Origin: Acidovorax sp. Leaf191
GTDB taxonomy: Bacteria > Pseudomonadota > Gammaproteobacteria > Burkholderiales > Burkholderiaceae_C
DNA: 64,000 nucleotides
Assembly: GCF_001424425.1 (NCBI RefSeq)
Contig: NZ_LMPT01000024.1
Location: 91,676-155,675, forward strand
Direction of reading: 5' to 3'
Part shown: in pieces, positions 28,587 through 39,980 of the stretch
Numbering within the stretch: the first letter of the stretch is position 1
How the letters are laid out: the number at the start of each line of letters is the position of its first letter
Made by a program: the position numbers and the translations under genes
Notes under the pieces: model-generated
The model's database searches: none
What the model was told of the DNA's origin: nothing
What the model saw: only the letters and a program-made list of their open reading frames with translations

Positions 28587-29039
28587 ATGACCCCCTCCCC
28601 CGCTAACCCCTCTACCCCCGCCGATCCCGCCGCTCCTGCCGCCGCTCCCGTGCCCGCGCCTCCCGCCGACAACGCCGTGGCCGCCACGCGCTGGGTGGCC
28701 ACCGGCTGCCTGCTGGGGCTGATCGCGCTGTGCCTGGCCTGGGAGCTGGTGCTGGCACCGCTGCGCCCCGGCGGCTCGTGGCTGGCGCTCAAGGCGCTGC
28801 CGCTGTGCATCCCGCTCGCCGGCGTGCTCAAGAACCGCATGTACACCTACCGCTGGGTCAGCCTGGTGATCTGGCTGTACTTCACCGAAGGCGTGGTGCG
28901 CGGCTGGAGCGACAAGCCACCGTCGCAGTGGCTCGCCTGGGCCGAGGTGGCGCTGTGCCTGGTGTTGTTCACCGCCTGCACACTGCACGTGCGGCTGCGT
29001 CAGCGCAATGCAAAGGCCGCTGCGGCAGCCGCCGCCTGA
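28587..29039 (+). CDS. DUF2069 membrane protein
   Basis: A 150-residue protein with four hydrophobic segments after a Pro/Ala-rich N-terminus of about 30 residues. The pattern K-A-L-P-L-C-I-P-L-A-G-V-L-K-N-R-M-Y-T-Y-R-W is typical of DUF2069. Function unknown. Head-to-head with the YihY-family gene and followed 46 bases later by the FAD-linked oxidase. Confidence 0.85.
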   Translation: MTPSPANPSTPADPAAPAAAPVPAPPADNAVAATRWVATGCLLGLIALCLAWELVLAPLRPGGSWLALKALPLCIPLAGVLKNRMYTYRWVSLVIWLYFTEGVVRGWSDKPPSQWLAWAEVALCLVLFTACTLHVRLRQRNAKAAAAAAA

Positions 29040-29085
29040 CCCCGCGAGCGGCCCTCCTGTTCCTGATTCTTGAAGAAGCTCTGCC

Positions 29086-30504
29086 ATGACCACGTTACTT
29101 GACACCCTGCGCGCCATCGTCGGCCCCGCCCATGTGATCACCGAAGGCGACCTCACCGCCTGGGAGCAGGACTGGCGCCGCCGTGTGCGCGGCAAGGCCC
29201 TGGCCGTGGTGCGCCCCGCCAGCACGCCCGAAGTGGCCGCCGTGGTCCAGGCCTGCGCCGCCAGCGGCACGGCAATCGTCCCGCAGGGCGGCAACACCGG
29301 CCTGGCCGTGGGCTCCACGCCCGACGGTTCGGGCACGCAGATCGTGCTGAGCCTCACCCGCATGAACGCGGTGCGCAGCGTGGACACCGACAACCTCACC
29401 ATGACGGTGGAGGCTGGCTGCATCCTGCAGAACCTGCAGGACGTGGCCGAGAAGGCGGGCGTGCTGTTCCCGCTGTCGCTCGCGGCCGAGGGCAGCTGCA
29501 CCATCGGCGGCAACCTGGGCACCAATGCCGGCGGCACGCAGGTGGTGCGCTACGGCAACGCCCGCGAGCTGTGCCTGGGCCTGGAAGTCGTCACCCCGCA
29601 GGGCGAGGTGTGGGACGGCCTCAAGGGCCTGCGCAAGGACAACACCGGCTACGACCTGCGCGACCTGTTCATCGGCAGCGAAGGCACGCTGGGCATCATC
29701 ACCGCCGCCACGCTCAAGCTGTACCCCGCACCCGCCGCACGCCTTACCGCCTGGGCTGCCGTGCCGTCGATGGAGCACGCGGTCGAGCTGCTGGGCCTGG
29801 CACACAAGCAGCTGGGTGCGGGCCTGACCGGCTTCGAGGTGATGGGCCAGTTCGCGCTCAGCCTGGTGGGCAAGCACATGCCGCAGCTGCGCGTGCCCTT
29901 CCTCGGGGACGAGAACGCACCCTGGTGCGTGCTGCTCGAAAACTCCGACAGCGAATCCGAAGAACACGCGCGCGGCCGCTTCGAATCGCTGCTGGAAACC
30001 GCGTTCGAAGCAGGCTGCGTGGCAGACGCCGTGGTGGCCGAGAACCTCACGCAGGCGAACCAGCTCTGGCACATCCGCGAGAACATTCCGCTCGCCCAGG
30101 CCGAAGAGGGCCTGAACATCAAGCACGACATCTCGGTGCAGATCTCGCGCATCCCCGCGTTCGTGGCGCACACCGACGCGGTGCTGCAGCGCGAGATCCC
30201 GGGCGTGCGCCTGGTCAACTTCGGCCACCTGGGCGACGGCAACCTGCACTACAACGTGCAGGCCCCGGCCGAGGGCGACACCAAGGCCTTCCTGCGCGAC
30301 CACGAGGCGCAGGTGAACCACCTGGTCTACGAAGCCGTGGCGGAGTTCGGCGGCTCGTTCTCGGCCGAGCACGGCATCGGCGAACTCAAGGCCGACAAGC
30401 TGGCCAAGTACCAGTCGCCGGTGGCGCTGGGCATGATGCGCGCCATCAAGACGGCGCTGGACCCGCAGGGGATCATGAACCCGGGGCGGGTGCTACAGGC
30501 ATAG
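29086..30504 (+). CDS. FAD-binding oxidase, D-2-hydroxyglutarate/glycolate dehydrogenase type
   Basis: A 472-residue flavoprotein of the GlcD/D-lactate dehydrogenase family. The FAD-binding domain (about 35-215) has P-Q-G-G-N-T-G-L and G-G-N-L-G-T-N-A-G-G. The C-terminal oxidase domain (about 220-470) contains N-F-G-H-L-G-D-G-N-L-H-Y, S-A-E-H-G-I-G and the closing D-P-Q-G-I-M-N-P-G-R-V. This composition fits D-2-hydroxyglutarate dehydrogenase best, but D-lactate or glycolate cannot be excluded. Confidence 0.9.
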   Translation: MTTLLDTLRAIVGPAHVITEGDLTAWEQDWRRRVRGKALAVVRPASTPEVAAVVQACAASGTAIVPQGGNTGLAVGSTPDGSGTQIVLSLTRMNAVRSVDTDNLTMTVEAGCILQNLQDVAEKAGVLFPLSLAAEGSCTIGGNLGTNAGGTQVVRYGNARELCLGLEVVTPQGEVWDGLKGLRKDNTGYDLRDLFIGSEGTLGIITAATLKLYPAPAARLTAWAAVPSMEHAVELLGLAHKQLGAGLTGFEVMGQFALSLVGKHMPQLRVPFLGDENAPWCVLLENSDSESEEHARGRFESLLETAFEAGCVADAVVAENLTQANQLWHIRENIPLAQAEEGLNIKHDISVQISRIPAFVAHTDAVLQREIPGVRLVNFGHLGDGNLHYNVQAPAEGDTKAFLRDHEAQVNHLVYEAVAEFGGSFSAEHGIGELKADKLAKYQSPVALGMMRAIKTALDPQGIMNPGRVLQA

Positions 30505-30598
30505 AAAGCGAAACGAGGGCGCGCGTAGTGCGCTCCCACTGCGCAGGCGGAACCTCTCGCACCGCCTACTGGCTTGCAGTGCACGACACCTGTGGCAC

Positions 30599-31237
30599 TC
30601 AACCCCCTGCCTTGCTTGTGCAATCGGCTGGCGAAATCTGGATGCGTGCTATCTGTATACCATCAGAGCCGCTGTAGATGTGTTCCATTTTCACGTCATG
30701 TTCACGAAAGATGCGCATCTCCGGAGCACTGCAAAAATCTTCCAGATGGTGGGGACGGAGTAACTTCGCGACTCTGTCGGGGTCCAGCCCTGGCGATTTA
30801 ATATTCATCAAAGTATAAAAATAGTAAACAAGCTTACCAGGTTTTGTGACATTTCTATCCAAACGGATTTCTGGATCAAGCATTCTTGGCAAGGTTTTGC
30901 TATTTTTCTCCGCGCTTTCCGCTAACTGCTTGTCGATTTCCGCCGTCGTCGCTATCTTCTCTCCAGAGGGCCGAACATCGCCCGCAGACGGCACCTTCAA
31001 GAGATTCGCAATGCTTTTGAAACCCAGCAGAATAATAAGCAACACCACGACAATACTGTAACCGAAAGCAATTTTCCAGCGAGCCACCTGCTTTCTTCCT
31101 CCACCTGTCAGCCAACCAATGCAAAACGCAGGAACAAAAAGAATGAAAATCAAAGTACCGACGATTTCTACTCGGATGGCATGAAATGAGCCAAGCCAAA
31201 GCAGGAAAATCGCAAAAAAACAAACCAGCACAAACAA
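30599..31237 (-). CDS. AT-rich orphan membrane protein with Cys-bounded C-terminal domain
   Basis: 212 residues, not recognised as a named family. Three hydrophobic segments (about 1-21, 25-45, 56-73) are followed by a soluble part. The end, with C-S-A-P-E-M-R, then Y-S-G-S-D-G-I-Q-I and P-A-D-C, resembles a widespread class of hypothetical proteins with two conserved Cys. Start is TTG 31237 or GTG 31231, after GGGTGA. A TTGGTT-16-TATAAA promoter-like pair lies upstream on this strand. Base composition is visibly poorer in GC than both neighbours, suggesting recent acquisition. Confidence 0.6.
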   Translation of the reverse strand: MFVLVCFFAIFLLWLGSFHAIRVEIVGTLIFILFVPAFCIGWLTGGGRKQVARWKIAFGYSIVVVLLIILLGFKSIANLLKVPSAGDVRPSGEKIATTAEIDKQLAESAEKNSKTLPRMLDPEIRLDRNVTKPGKLVYYFYTLMNIKSPGLDPDRVAKLLRPHHLEDFCSAPEMRIFREHDVKMEHIYSGSDGIQIARIQISPADCTSKAGG

Positions 31238-31579
31238 AAGTCACCCTATAGGAAACAGGAATTACAATCATATTCTTTATAATTTATATCAATACACAAC
31301 CAACGAAATATTATTGAAATAATTTCATCCCTCAGGCCGCTGAGCTATCTACATAGACGGCCTCGCGCATAATACACCACCCCAACAAATCAGTTGATTG
31401 CACTCCCTGCGGAGCGGCCTATAAAATTAGCTTATTGAAAACCAATCCAGAAGATGCTTAATCGCGGTAGCGCTGCTCCAAACTAGCCAGCCAGCGATTC
31501 CTGCTGATCAATTGCTCAAGCCTTGCTACCCCGCCCCCGAATCTCGAATACACAATTGCCGGACCTTACACAGACAGAC
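31238..31579. other. AT-rich gene-free stretch with promoters and a possible gene remnant
   Basis: No complete gene. Plus strand: TTGCAC (31398-31403), 16 bases, TATAAA (31420-31425), a likely promoter for the acetyltransferase. Minus strand around 31460-31530: an open reading of about 30 codons ending R-N-R-W-L-A-S-L-E-Q-R-Y-R-D-stop reads like a protein C-terminus without a gene, perhaps a remnant. Confidence 0.45.
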
Positions 31580-32056
31580 ATGCAGGCTATGACTTCCGCT
31601 GTTTCCGTGCGGCCCGTCCAGCCCACCGACTACGCCGCCTGGCGCCCGCTCTGGGACGGCTACAACGGGTTCTACGGCCGCTTTGGCGCCTCCGCGCTGC
31701 CTGAGCACATCACCCAGACCACATGGCAGCGGTTTCATGACGAGTCGGAGCCGATGTGGTGCTTGGTGGCACAGGACGACGCCAGCGGCGAGCTGCTGGG
31801 CCTGGCGCACTGCGTGTTTCACCGCAGCATGACCCGCATCGAGCCCGTGTGCTACCTGAGCGACCTGTTCACCCGCGAGGCCGCGCGGGGCCGGGGCGTG
31901 GGGCGGGCGCTCATCGACGCGGTGTACGCCGCAGCGCGGGCCGCCAGGTCGTCGCGCGTGTATTGGCAGACGCACGAGACCAATGCGGCCGGGCGCATGC
32001 TGTACGACAAGATGGCCAAGCACCACGGCTTCATCGTGTATGCGCAGGAGCTGTGA
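31580..32056 (+). CDS. GNAT family N-acetyltransferase
   Basis: A 158-residue acetyltransferase. The acetyl-CoA loop is seen as R-E-A-A-R-G-R-G-V-G-R-A-L-I near residues 98-111, and the end M-L-Y-D-K-M-A-K-H-H-G-F is typical. Closest in layout to small GNAT proteins of the histone-acetyltransferase HPA2 type; the substrate is unknown. Starts at ATG 31580 or ATG 31589 are equally possible; an upstream TTG at 31523 is less likely. Confidence 0.85.
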   Translation: MQAMTSAVSVRPVQPTDYAAWRPLWDGYNGFYGRFGASALPEHITQTTWQRFHDESEPMWCLVAQDDASGELLGLAHCVFHRSMTRIEPVCYLSDLFTREAARGRGVGRALIDAVYAAARAARSSRVYWQTHETNAAGRMLYDKMAKHHGFIVYAQEL

Positions 32057-32089
32057 CCGGCAGACCGCAGCCGTTTCAAGCAGGCGGGA

Positions 32090-32150
32090 ATTGCTATTGA
32101 ATTAATAGCTGCTAGCGCTTTCTCACCCAGCGGCAGGGCCACTTTTCTTT
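32090..32150 (+). repeat. Dispersed palindromic repeat, copy F
   Basis: GCTATTGAATTAATAGCTG, CTAGCGCTT, TCTCACC loop, CAGCGGCAGGGCCACTTTT. It lies between two convergent genes. Confidence 0.8.
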
Positions 32151-32165
32151 AGAAATCGCCGCGCG

Positions 32166-33209
32166 CTACCGCACCAGCGCCGGGTGCTGCGCGGCCCGCG
32201 CCTGTGCCGCCTGCCAGCTGGGCGGCACGCAGCCGCGCTCCATCACGCACAGGCTGGCGCTGGCCAGGGCGTGCAGCAGTGCTGCCTGGCACGCATCTGC
32301 TGACAGGCCATTGAGCCACGCCGCAAAGCCCACGCCAGCCATCCCTTCCGCCCGGGACCGCTGCAGCAGGTGCGCGAGCAAGCCCGCCAGAAAGCTGTCG
32401 CCCGCGCCCACCGTGTCCACCACGGCCAGGGGCTGGGCCTCTTTGGCGAACCACTGGCCGCCGTTCTTGTGCAGCAGCCAGGCGCCCTCGCCGCCCAGGG
32501 TCAGCGCCATCAGCACGGCGCGGGGGTTGGCGGCCAGCAGGTGGCGTGCGCGGGCCAGTGCATCGGCGCCGGGCACGTGCAGGTGGTCCAGGTCTTCGTC
32601 GCTGGCCTTGATGATGTCGGCCTCGGCCAGCGCCGTGTGCACCTGGGCGCGGTAGGCGGCCAGGTCGGGCATGACCGAGGGGCGCAGGTTGGCATCGACC
32701 ACTACGCAGTGCCCCGCAGCGCGCTGCGCCTGCAGCCACGGCACGTAGACGGCGGCATCTCGCGCGTCCAGCGCCAGGGCGCCGGTGCACACCAGCTGCA
32801 GCGCGGGCAAGGCGCTGCATGCGGCTGACAGCCCATCGGCCGACACGGCGCGGTCGGCCACGCCGTCGCGGTAAAACGCGTAGTCGGGGTGGCCCTGTGC
32901 GTCGAGGTTGACCACGGCCAAGGAGGTGACCTGCTGCACGGGGCCGGGCTGCGCCAGGTGCACGCCGTCGCCCTGCAGTTGCGCCGCCAGTTCGCGGCCG
33001 AACCGGTCACGCGACAGCGGGTTGAGGTACTGCGTGCCCACGCCCTGGCGCGCCAGCGCGCGGCACAGGTTGTACAGCGCGCCGCCCAGGCACGGCAGGT
33101 AGGTGCCGTCGGGGTTGCGGATCAGGTCGATCAAGGCCTCGCCGGCCACGGCGACCTGGACGGCAGGCGCATCAACGGGCATGGAGGAGGAAGGAGCAGA
33201 AGATGACAT
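32166..33209 (-). CDS. PfkB family sugar kinase (fructokinase-like)
   Basis: A 347-residue ribokinase-fold kinase. The N-terminal G-E-A-L-I-D-L and G-G-A-L-Y-N-L-C-R-A-L-A match the sugar-binding region; the C-terminal D-T-V-G-A-G-D-S-F carries the catalytic Asp. As the last gene of the polyol locus it most likely phosphorylates fructose made from sorbitol or mannitol. ATG 33209 is preferred over a TTG at 33230; it starts 33 bases after the xylulokinase stop. Confidence 0.87.
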   Translation of the reverse strand: MSSSAPSSSMPVDAPAVQVAVAGEALIDLIRNPDGTYLPCLGGALYNLCRALARQGVGTQYLNPLSRDRFGRELAAQLQGDGVHLAQPGPVQQVTSLAVVNLDAQGHPDYAFYRDGVADRAVSADGLSAACSALPALQLVCTGALALDARDAAVYVPWLQAQRAAGHCVVVDANLRPSVMPDLAAYRAQVHTALAEADIIKASDEDLDHLHVPGADALARARHLLAANPRAVLMALTLGGEGAWLLHKNGGQWFAKEAQPLAVVDTVGAGDSFLAGLLAHLLQRSRAEGMAGVGFAAWLNGLSADACQAALLHALASASLCVMERGCVPPSWQAAQARAAQHPALVR

Positions 33210-33242
33210 GGCAGGGCGAATGAAAGGCAAACAAGGACGCGA

Positions 33243-34739
<1,497 letters not shown>

Positions 34740-34798
34740 GGTGGGGTGCGGATGGGTGCGTGGTCTGGGAAGGGTTGGCGGCGGTGCGGGGTGCGCCC

Positions 34799-34827
34799 TG
34801 GCTTCGACAGGCTCAGCCCGAACGGTG
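34799..34827. repeat. Short dispersed-type motif (TTCGACAGGCTCAGCCCGAAC)
   Basis: A sequence of this form, with the core CTTCGACAGGCTCAGCCCGA, is known to me as a frequent intergenic repeat in many proteobacterial genomes. Only one copy is in this window, in the 155-base gap between the AraC gene and xylB. Confidence 0.5.
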
Positions 34828-34894
34828 GGTGTGGATCGAGGGCTTCCTGCACCACCTTCCGTGCCACGGACGGCACGACGAACGCCCCCCCATC

Positions 34895-35827
34895 TCACAC
34901 CTTCCCGAACCGCCCTGCCCCTTGCTTGCGAAACTCGCTCGGGGTCATGCCCTTGACGTCCAGGAAGCGGCGGTTGAAGTTGGCCATGTTGTTGAAGCCC
35001 ACGTCGTACGCGATGTGGGTGATGTAGCGGTCGGACTCCATGAGCAGCTGGCAGGCACGGTTCACGCGCACCAGGTTCACGAAGTCGGTGAAGGTGTTGC
35101 CCGTGGCCCGACGGAAGAAGCGCGAGAAGCGGCTTTCCGTCATGCCCAGCTCCTGCGCCAGGTCGGCAGCTGCCAGCGGCTCGGCCAGGTGGTCGGTGAT
35201 GCGGCTCACGATGGCGTTGATCTGGTCCAGCTGGGCATCGTTGTCCTCGCTTTGCAGCTGCGTGCTCGACAGCAGGCGAAAGTCGGTGCAGCGTGCCAGG
35301 TCGCTCAGGAACTCGCAGAACGCACCGAACCGGGCCAGCCCCTGGCGCGCCTTGATGCGGTGCCAGTGCTCTTGCGCCTGCGACTCCATACCGAAGAATT
35401 CGATGCCGTGGCGCGCGCGCTCCAGCAGGGGCAGCACCTCGCGCAGCTCGGGAATGCTCTCGCTGCTGGCCACCAGCGGCGCGTGCGAGAACTGGATCAC
35501 CAGGTCGCGCAGCGGCACGCCGCCTTCGGGCAGGTCCATGCTGATCCAGTTGTGCGGCAGGCGCGGGCCGGTCAGCACCAGGTGGCCGGGCTGGAACTGC
35601 CCGATCCAGTCGCCCACGAACACCTTGCCCGACGTCGCGGTGATGAGGTGCAGCTCGTACTCGTCGTGGTAGTGCCAGCGCGCCAGCGGCGTGGGAAACC
35701 CGTGCGACAGGCAGCGGATGAAGCCCGCGGTGTCCGGCGGCTCGTAGCCCAGCTCGGTCGAGCGCACATAGTCGTGCTCCAGTTCGGGCTTGGTCTGGCG
35801 TGGCGAGACGGGCGTCTTCACGGTCAT
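34895..35827 (-). CDS. AraC family regulator of the polyol locus
   Basis: A 310-residue regulator. The N-terminal cupin-type domain (W-H-Y-H-D-E-Y-E-L-H near residue 51) probably binds the inducer. The C-terminal double HTH (about 205-305) ends in the pattern Y-D-V-G-F-N-N-M-A-N-F-N-R-R-F and G-M-T-P-S-E-F-R. It sits inside the polyol gene run, 30 bases after the dehydrogenase, so activation of this locus by a polyol is the natural inference. Confidence 0.9.
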   Translation of the reverse strand: MTVKTPVSPRQTKPELEHDYVRSTELGYEPPDTAGFIRCLSHGFPTPLARWHYHDEYELHLITATSGKVFVGDWIGQFQPGHLVLTGPRLPHNWISMDLPEGGVPLRDLVIQFSHAPLVASSESIPELREVLPLLERARHGIEFFGMESQAQEHWHRIKARQGLARFGAFCEFLSDLARCTDFRLLSSTQLQSEDNDAQLDQINAIVSRITDHLAEPLAAADLAQELGMTESRFSRFFRRATGNTFTDFVNLVRVNRACQLLMESDRYITHIAYDVGFNNMANFNRRFLDVKGMTPSEFRKQGAGRFGKV

Positions 35828-35857
35828 GGCGTCGTTCCGGTGGGCGGGGCGTTCAAC

Positions 35858-37261
35858 TTACACCAAAGCCCCGGGCTCGGCACGCCCGGCCGCAAAGGCC
35901 TGCACGCGGGCATAGGCGCTGCGCAGCGTCTCGACCAGGCGCGGGTGCGATGCCATCTCGCCCCACAGCACCGTGTCCGCGGCAAACGCGGCGACCGGGT
36001 CTGCGGCGTCGCAGATGGCGTGCGCCACGGCCGGGTCCATGGCCTGGTCCTGGTAGGTGTAGGGGATCTGCCCCGCGTGCCAGCGCTGCAGGTAGGCCAG
36101 GAACAGCGCGGGCAGCATGGCCACGCTGTCGAACGGTGCGTCGCGCGCCAGCTTGTCGCGGATGGTGGGCGCGATCATGCCGGGGATCTTGGAGAACGCG
36201 TCCATGGCCACGCGCTGGTTGGTGTCGGCGATGGCGGGGTTGCCGAAGCGGTCCAGCACCACATCGCGGTAGGCCTGCAGGTCGATGGGGCATGGCAGCA
36301 ACACGGGGATCGCATCGTCGGTGACGTAGTCGTAGGCCATCTTGCGGATGGCGGCATCGTGCGTGCCTTCGTGGATGTACTGGTAGCCCGCCAGCGTGCC
36401 GGCCCAGGCAATGCAGCTGTGGGTGGCGTTGAGGAGGCGGATCTTGGCCTCTTCATGCGCCTGCACAGACTGCACCATCTCCACGCCCACGGTCTCCCAG
36501 TCGGGCCGGCCGGCGATGAAGTCGTCTTCGATGACCCACTGGATGAAGCTCTCGCCCATCAGCGCCGCCTTGTCGTCCCAGCCGGTGGCTGCGCGCACGC
36601 GCTCGGCCACGTCGGGTGTGGGGCGCGGGGTGATGCGGTCGACCATGGCGTTGGGGCTGCTGGTGTGCTGCACGACCCAGGCCTTGAGCTCGGCGTCGCC
36701 CAGTGCGTCGATGAACTGCAGCAGGCCACTGCGCGAGCGGTCGCCGTTGTGGCGCAGGTTGTCGCAGTTCATCAGCGTGACGGGGCCGGCACCCGAGCGC
36801 ATGCGCGCGCGCAGGATGCTGACGAGGCCACCATAGATGGTGTGGCCCGCCTGGCCGGCTTTCACGGCCGCGAGGTCGGCGCGCAGGTCGGCAAACGTGG
36901 ACCAGTCGAGCTGGTTCTGGGCATCGAGGTAGTAGCCCGCCTCGGTCACCGTGAAGCTGATGATGCGCGTGGCCGGGTCGGCGCCCGCAGCGATCAGCGG
37001 GGCCAGGTCGTCCTGGTAGGGGATCACGCGCTGTATGGATTCGATGACGGTGTAGCTGCGCTCGCCCTGGGGCGTGACGGTCTCGAGCGTGTAGCGGCCG
37101 CCCTGCGCCTGCAGGGCCGCGATGGTGTCGGCCATGTCGGGGCGCAGGTTGCCGCCTGCGATGGCCCAGTCCGTGCCACCTTGCTGGCGCAGCTGGTGGA
37201 CGTAGACGGCCTGGTGGGCACGGTGGAAGGAGCCCAGGCCCAGATGCAGGATGAAATTCAT
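35858..37261 (-). CDS. Mannitol dehydrogenase family protein (mannitol/arabitol)
   Basis: A 467-residue long-chain polyol dehydrogenase that oxidises mannitol to fructose or D-arabitol to xylulose with NAD. The Rossmann fold is at the N-terminus (L-G-L-G-S-F-H-R-A-H-Q-A). The catalytic Lys-Asn-His set is visible in K-I-R-L-L-N-A-T-H-S near residue 269. The presence of xylB in the same locus supports an arabitol role. ATG 37261 is chosen as the fold starts there. Confidence 0.92.
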   Translation of the reverse strand: MNFILHLGLGSFHRAHQAVYVHQLRQQGGTDWAIAGGNLRPDMADTIAALQAQGGRYTLETVTPQGERSYTVIESIQRVIPYQDDLAPLIAAGADPATRIISFTVTEAGYYLDAQNQLDWSTFADLRADLAAVKAGQAGHTIYGGLVSILRARMRSGAGPVTLMNCDNLRHNGDRSRSGLLQFIDALGDAELKAWVVQHTSSPNAMVDRITPRPTPDVAERVRAATGWDDKAALMGESFIQWVIEDDFIAGRPDWETVGVEMVQSVQAHEEAKIRLLNATHSCIAWAGTLAGYQYIHEGTHDAAIRKMAYDYVTDDAIPVLLPCPIDLQAYRDVVLDRFGNPAIADTNQRVAMDAFSKIPGMIAPTIRDKLARDAPFDSVAMLPALFLAYLQRWHAGQIPYTYQDQAMDPAVAHAICDAADPVAAFAADTVLWGEMASHPRLVETLRSAYARVQAFAAGRAEPGALV

Positions 37262-37280
37262 GGTGCGTGAAGACGGGTAT

Positions 37281-38011
37281 TCAGAGATCAAAATTCGTGG
37301 GCATCATCACGACGTCGCGGATGGTCATGCCGCGCGGGCGGGTGAGCATGAAGAGCACCACGTCGGCCACTTCGCAGGCCTCGATGAGGCTGCCGCTGGC
37401 CTTGGCCTCGGCGAGCTTTTCCGCGGGCCAGTCGGCCAGCAGCGAGGTGATGACGGGCCCGGGCGAGATGGAGCCCACGCGGATGCCGTGCTTGAAGACC
37501 TGGCGGCGCACGGTCTGCACGAAGCAGTTGACCGCCCACTTGGACGACGCGTAGACGGGCTCCCACGGCGTGGGGAAATGCGCGGCCAGCGAGCTGGTGA
37601 CGATGATGTCGCCCCGGCCGCGCTCGATCATGTGGGGCAGCACGTTGTGCACGTTCTTCATCACCACGTTGACGTTCAAATTCAGCATGCGGTCGATGGC
37701 ATCGGGGTCGGCGTCCACCAGGTCGCCGCCCACATACAGCCCGGCGTTGGCGTGGAAGATGTCGAGCTGCCCCGCGAGCGCCAACGTGCGCTGCAGCAGG
37801 CTGGCGCATTGTTTGGCATCGAGCAGGTCCAGCACCAGCGGCAAGGCGCTGGGGCCGATGGCGGCACAGGCCTTGGCCAGCGCGGCCTCGTCGCGGTCGA
37901 TCAACACCACGCGCGCGCCGGCATCGGCCATGGCCTGGGCGCTGGCGAACCCGATGCCCGAGGCAGCGCCGGTGACCGCTGCCACCTGCCCTTGCAAAGT
38001 CGGCGTGGCAC

Positions 38012-38015
<4 letters not shown>
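37281..38015 (-). CDS. SDR family oxidoreductase (sorbitol dehydrogenase-like)
   Basis: A 244-residue short-chain dehydrogenase. NAD-binding T-G-A-A-S-G-I-G near residue 15, N-A-G loop, and the catalytic Y-A-S-S-K (Y-x3-K) near residue 158. In this position it probably oxidises an imported polyol. Its ATG overlaps the ATPase stop by 4 bases (ATGA), indicating coupled translation. Confidence 0.9.
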
Positions 38016-39064
<1,049 letters not shown>

Positions 39065-39115
39065 GGAATCGGGTTCCTGAAATCTTGAAAAACTGTGGGA
39101 AGACAGGCTGCGGAT

Positions 39116-39964
39116 TTACTTGACCGCGCCGAAGGTCAGGCCCTGAACGAGCTGCTTCTGGCTGAACCAGCCGAACACCACGATGGGCGCAATGGCCATC
39201 AGCGACGCGGCGGACAGCTTGGCCCAGAACAGGCCTTCGGGGCTGGAGTAGGACGCGATCAGCGTGGCCAGCGTGCCGGCCTTGGCGGCGCTGAGGTTCA
39301 GGCTCCAGAAGGCCTCGTTCCACGACAGCACCAGGCACAGGAGGCCGGTGGATGCGAGGCCCCCCATGCCCAGCGGCAGCAGCACCAGGCGCACCTCTTG
39401 CCACAGCGTGGCGCCGTCCATGCGCGCGGCCTCCAGGATCTCGTGCGGGATGTCCTTGAAGTGCGAATACAGCATCCAGACCATGATGGGCAGGTTGGAC
39501 AGCGCGAACACGATGATCAGCGCGAGTTGCGTGTCGAGCAGGTGGCTCTTTTGCGCGAGCACGTAGATGGGCACCAGCGCGCCCACGGCGGGCATCATCT
39601 TGGTCGAGAGCATCCACATCAGGATGTCCTTGGTGTACTTGCCCTTGAAGAAGGCCATGGCATACGCCGCGGGCGCGGCCAGCATCAGCCCCACCAGGGT
39701 GGACAGCACGCTGGTGATGACCGAGTTCTTGGCGTACAGCAGGTAGTCGCTGCGCTCTTGCACTTCATGAAAGTTCTCGAGCGTGGGCGTGAAGACGAAC
39801 AGCGGCGGCACCGCGATGGCCTGCAGCTCGGTCTTGAAGGCCGTGAGGAACAGCCACCCCAGCGGAAAGAACAGCAGCAGCGCCACGCCCCAGGCGGCAG
39901 CGGTGCGCAGGGCCAGCAGGCCCAGCGGAAAGTTGGAACGGCGTCGTGTGGTGGTTGCAGTCAT
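39116..39964 (-). CDS. Carbohydrate ABC transporter permease (MalG/SmoG type)
   Basis: A 282-residue inner-membrane permease with six hydrophobic segments. The coupling EAA motif is seen as E-A-A-R-M-D-G-A-T in the second half. It pairs with the next permease gene upstream, 16 bases away. Confidence 0.93.
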   Translation of the reverse strand: MTATTTRRRSNFPLGLLALRTAAAWGVALLLFFPLGWLFLTAFKTELQAIAVPPLFVFTPTLENFHEVQERSDYLLYAKNSVITSVLSTLVGLMLAAPAAYAMAFFKGKYTKDILMWMLSTKMMPAVGALVPIYVLAQKSHLLDTQLALIIVFALSNLPIMVWMLYSHFKDIPHEILEAARMDGATLWQEVRLVLLPLGMGGLASTGLLCLVLSWNEAFWSLNLSAAKAGTLATLIASYSSPEGLFWAKLSAASLMAIAPIVVFGWFSQKQLVQGLTFGAVK

Positions 39965-39980
39965 GTGCGTGCCTCTGGTC

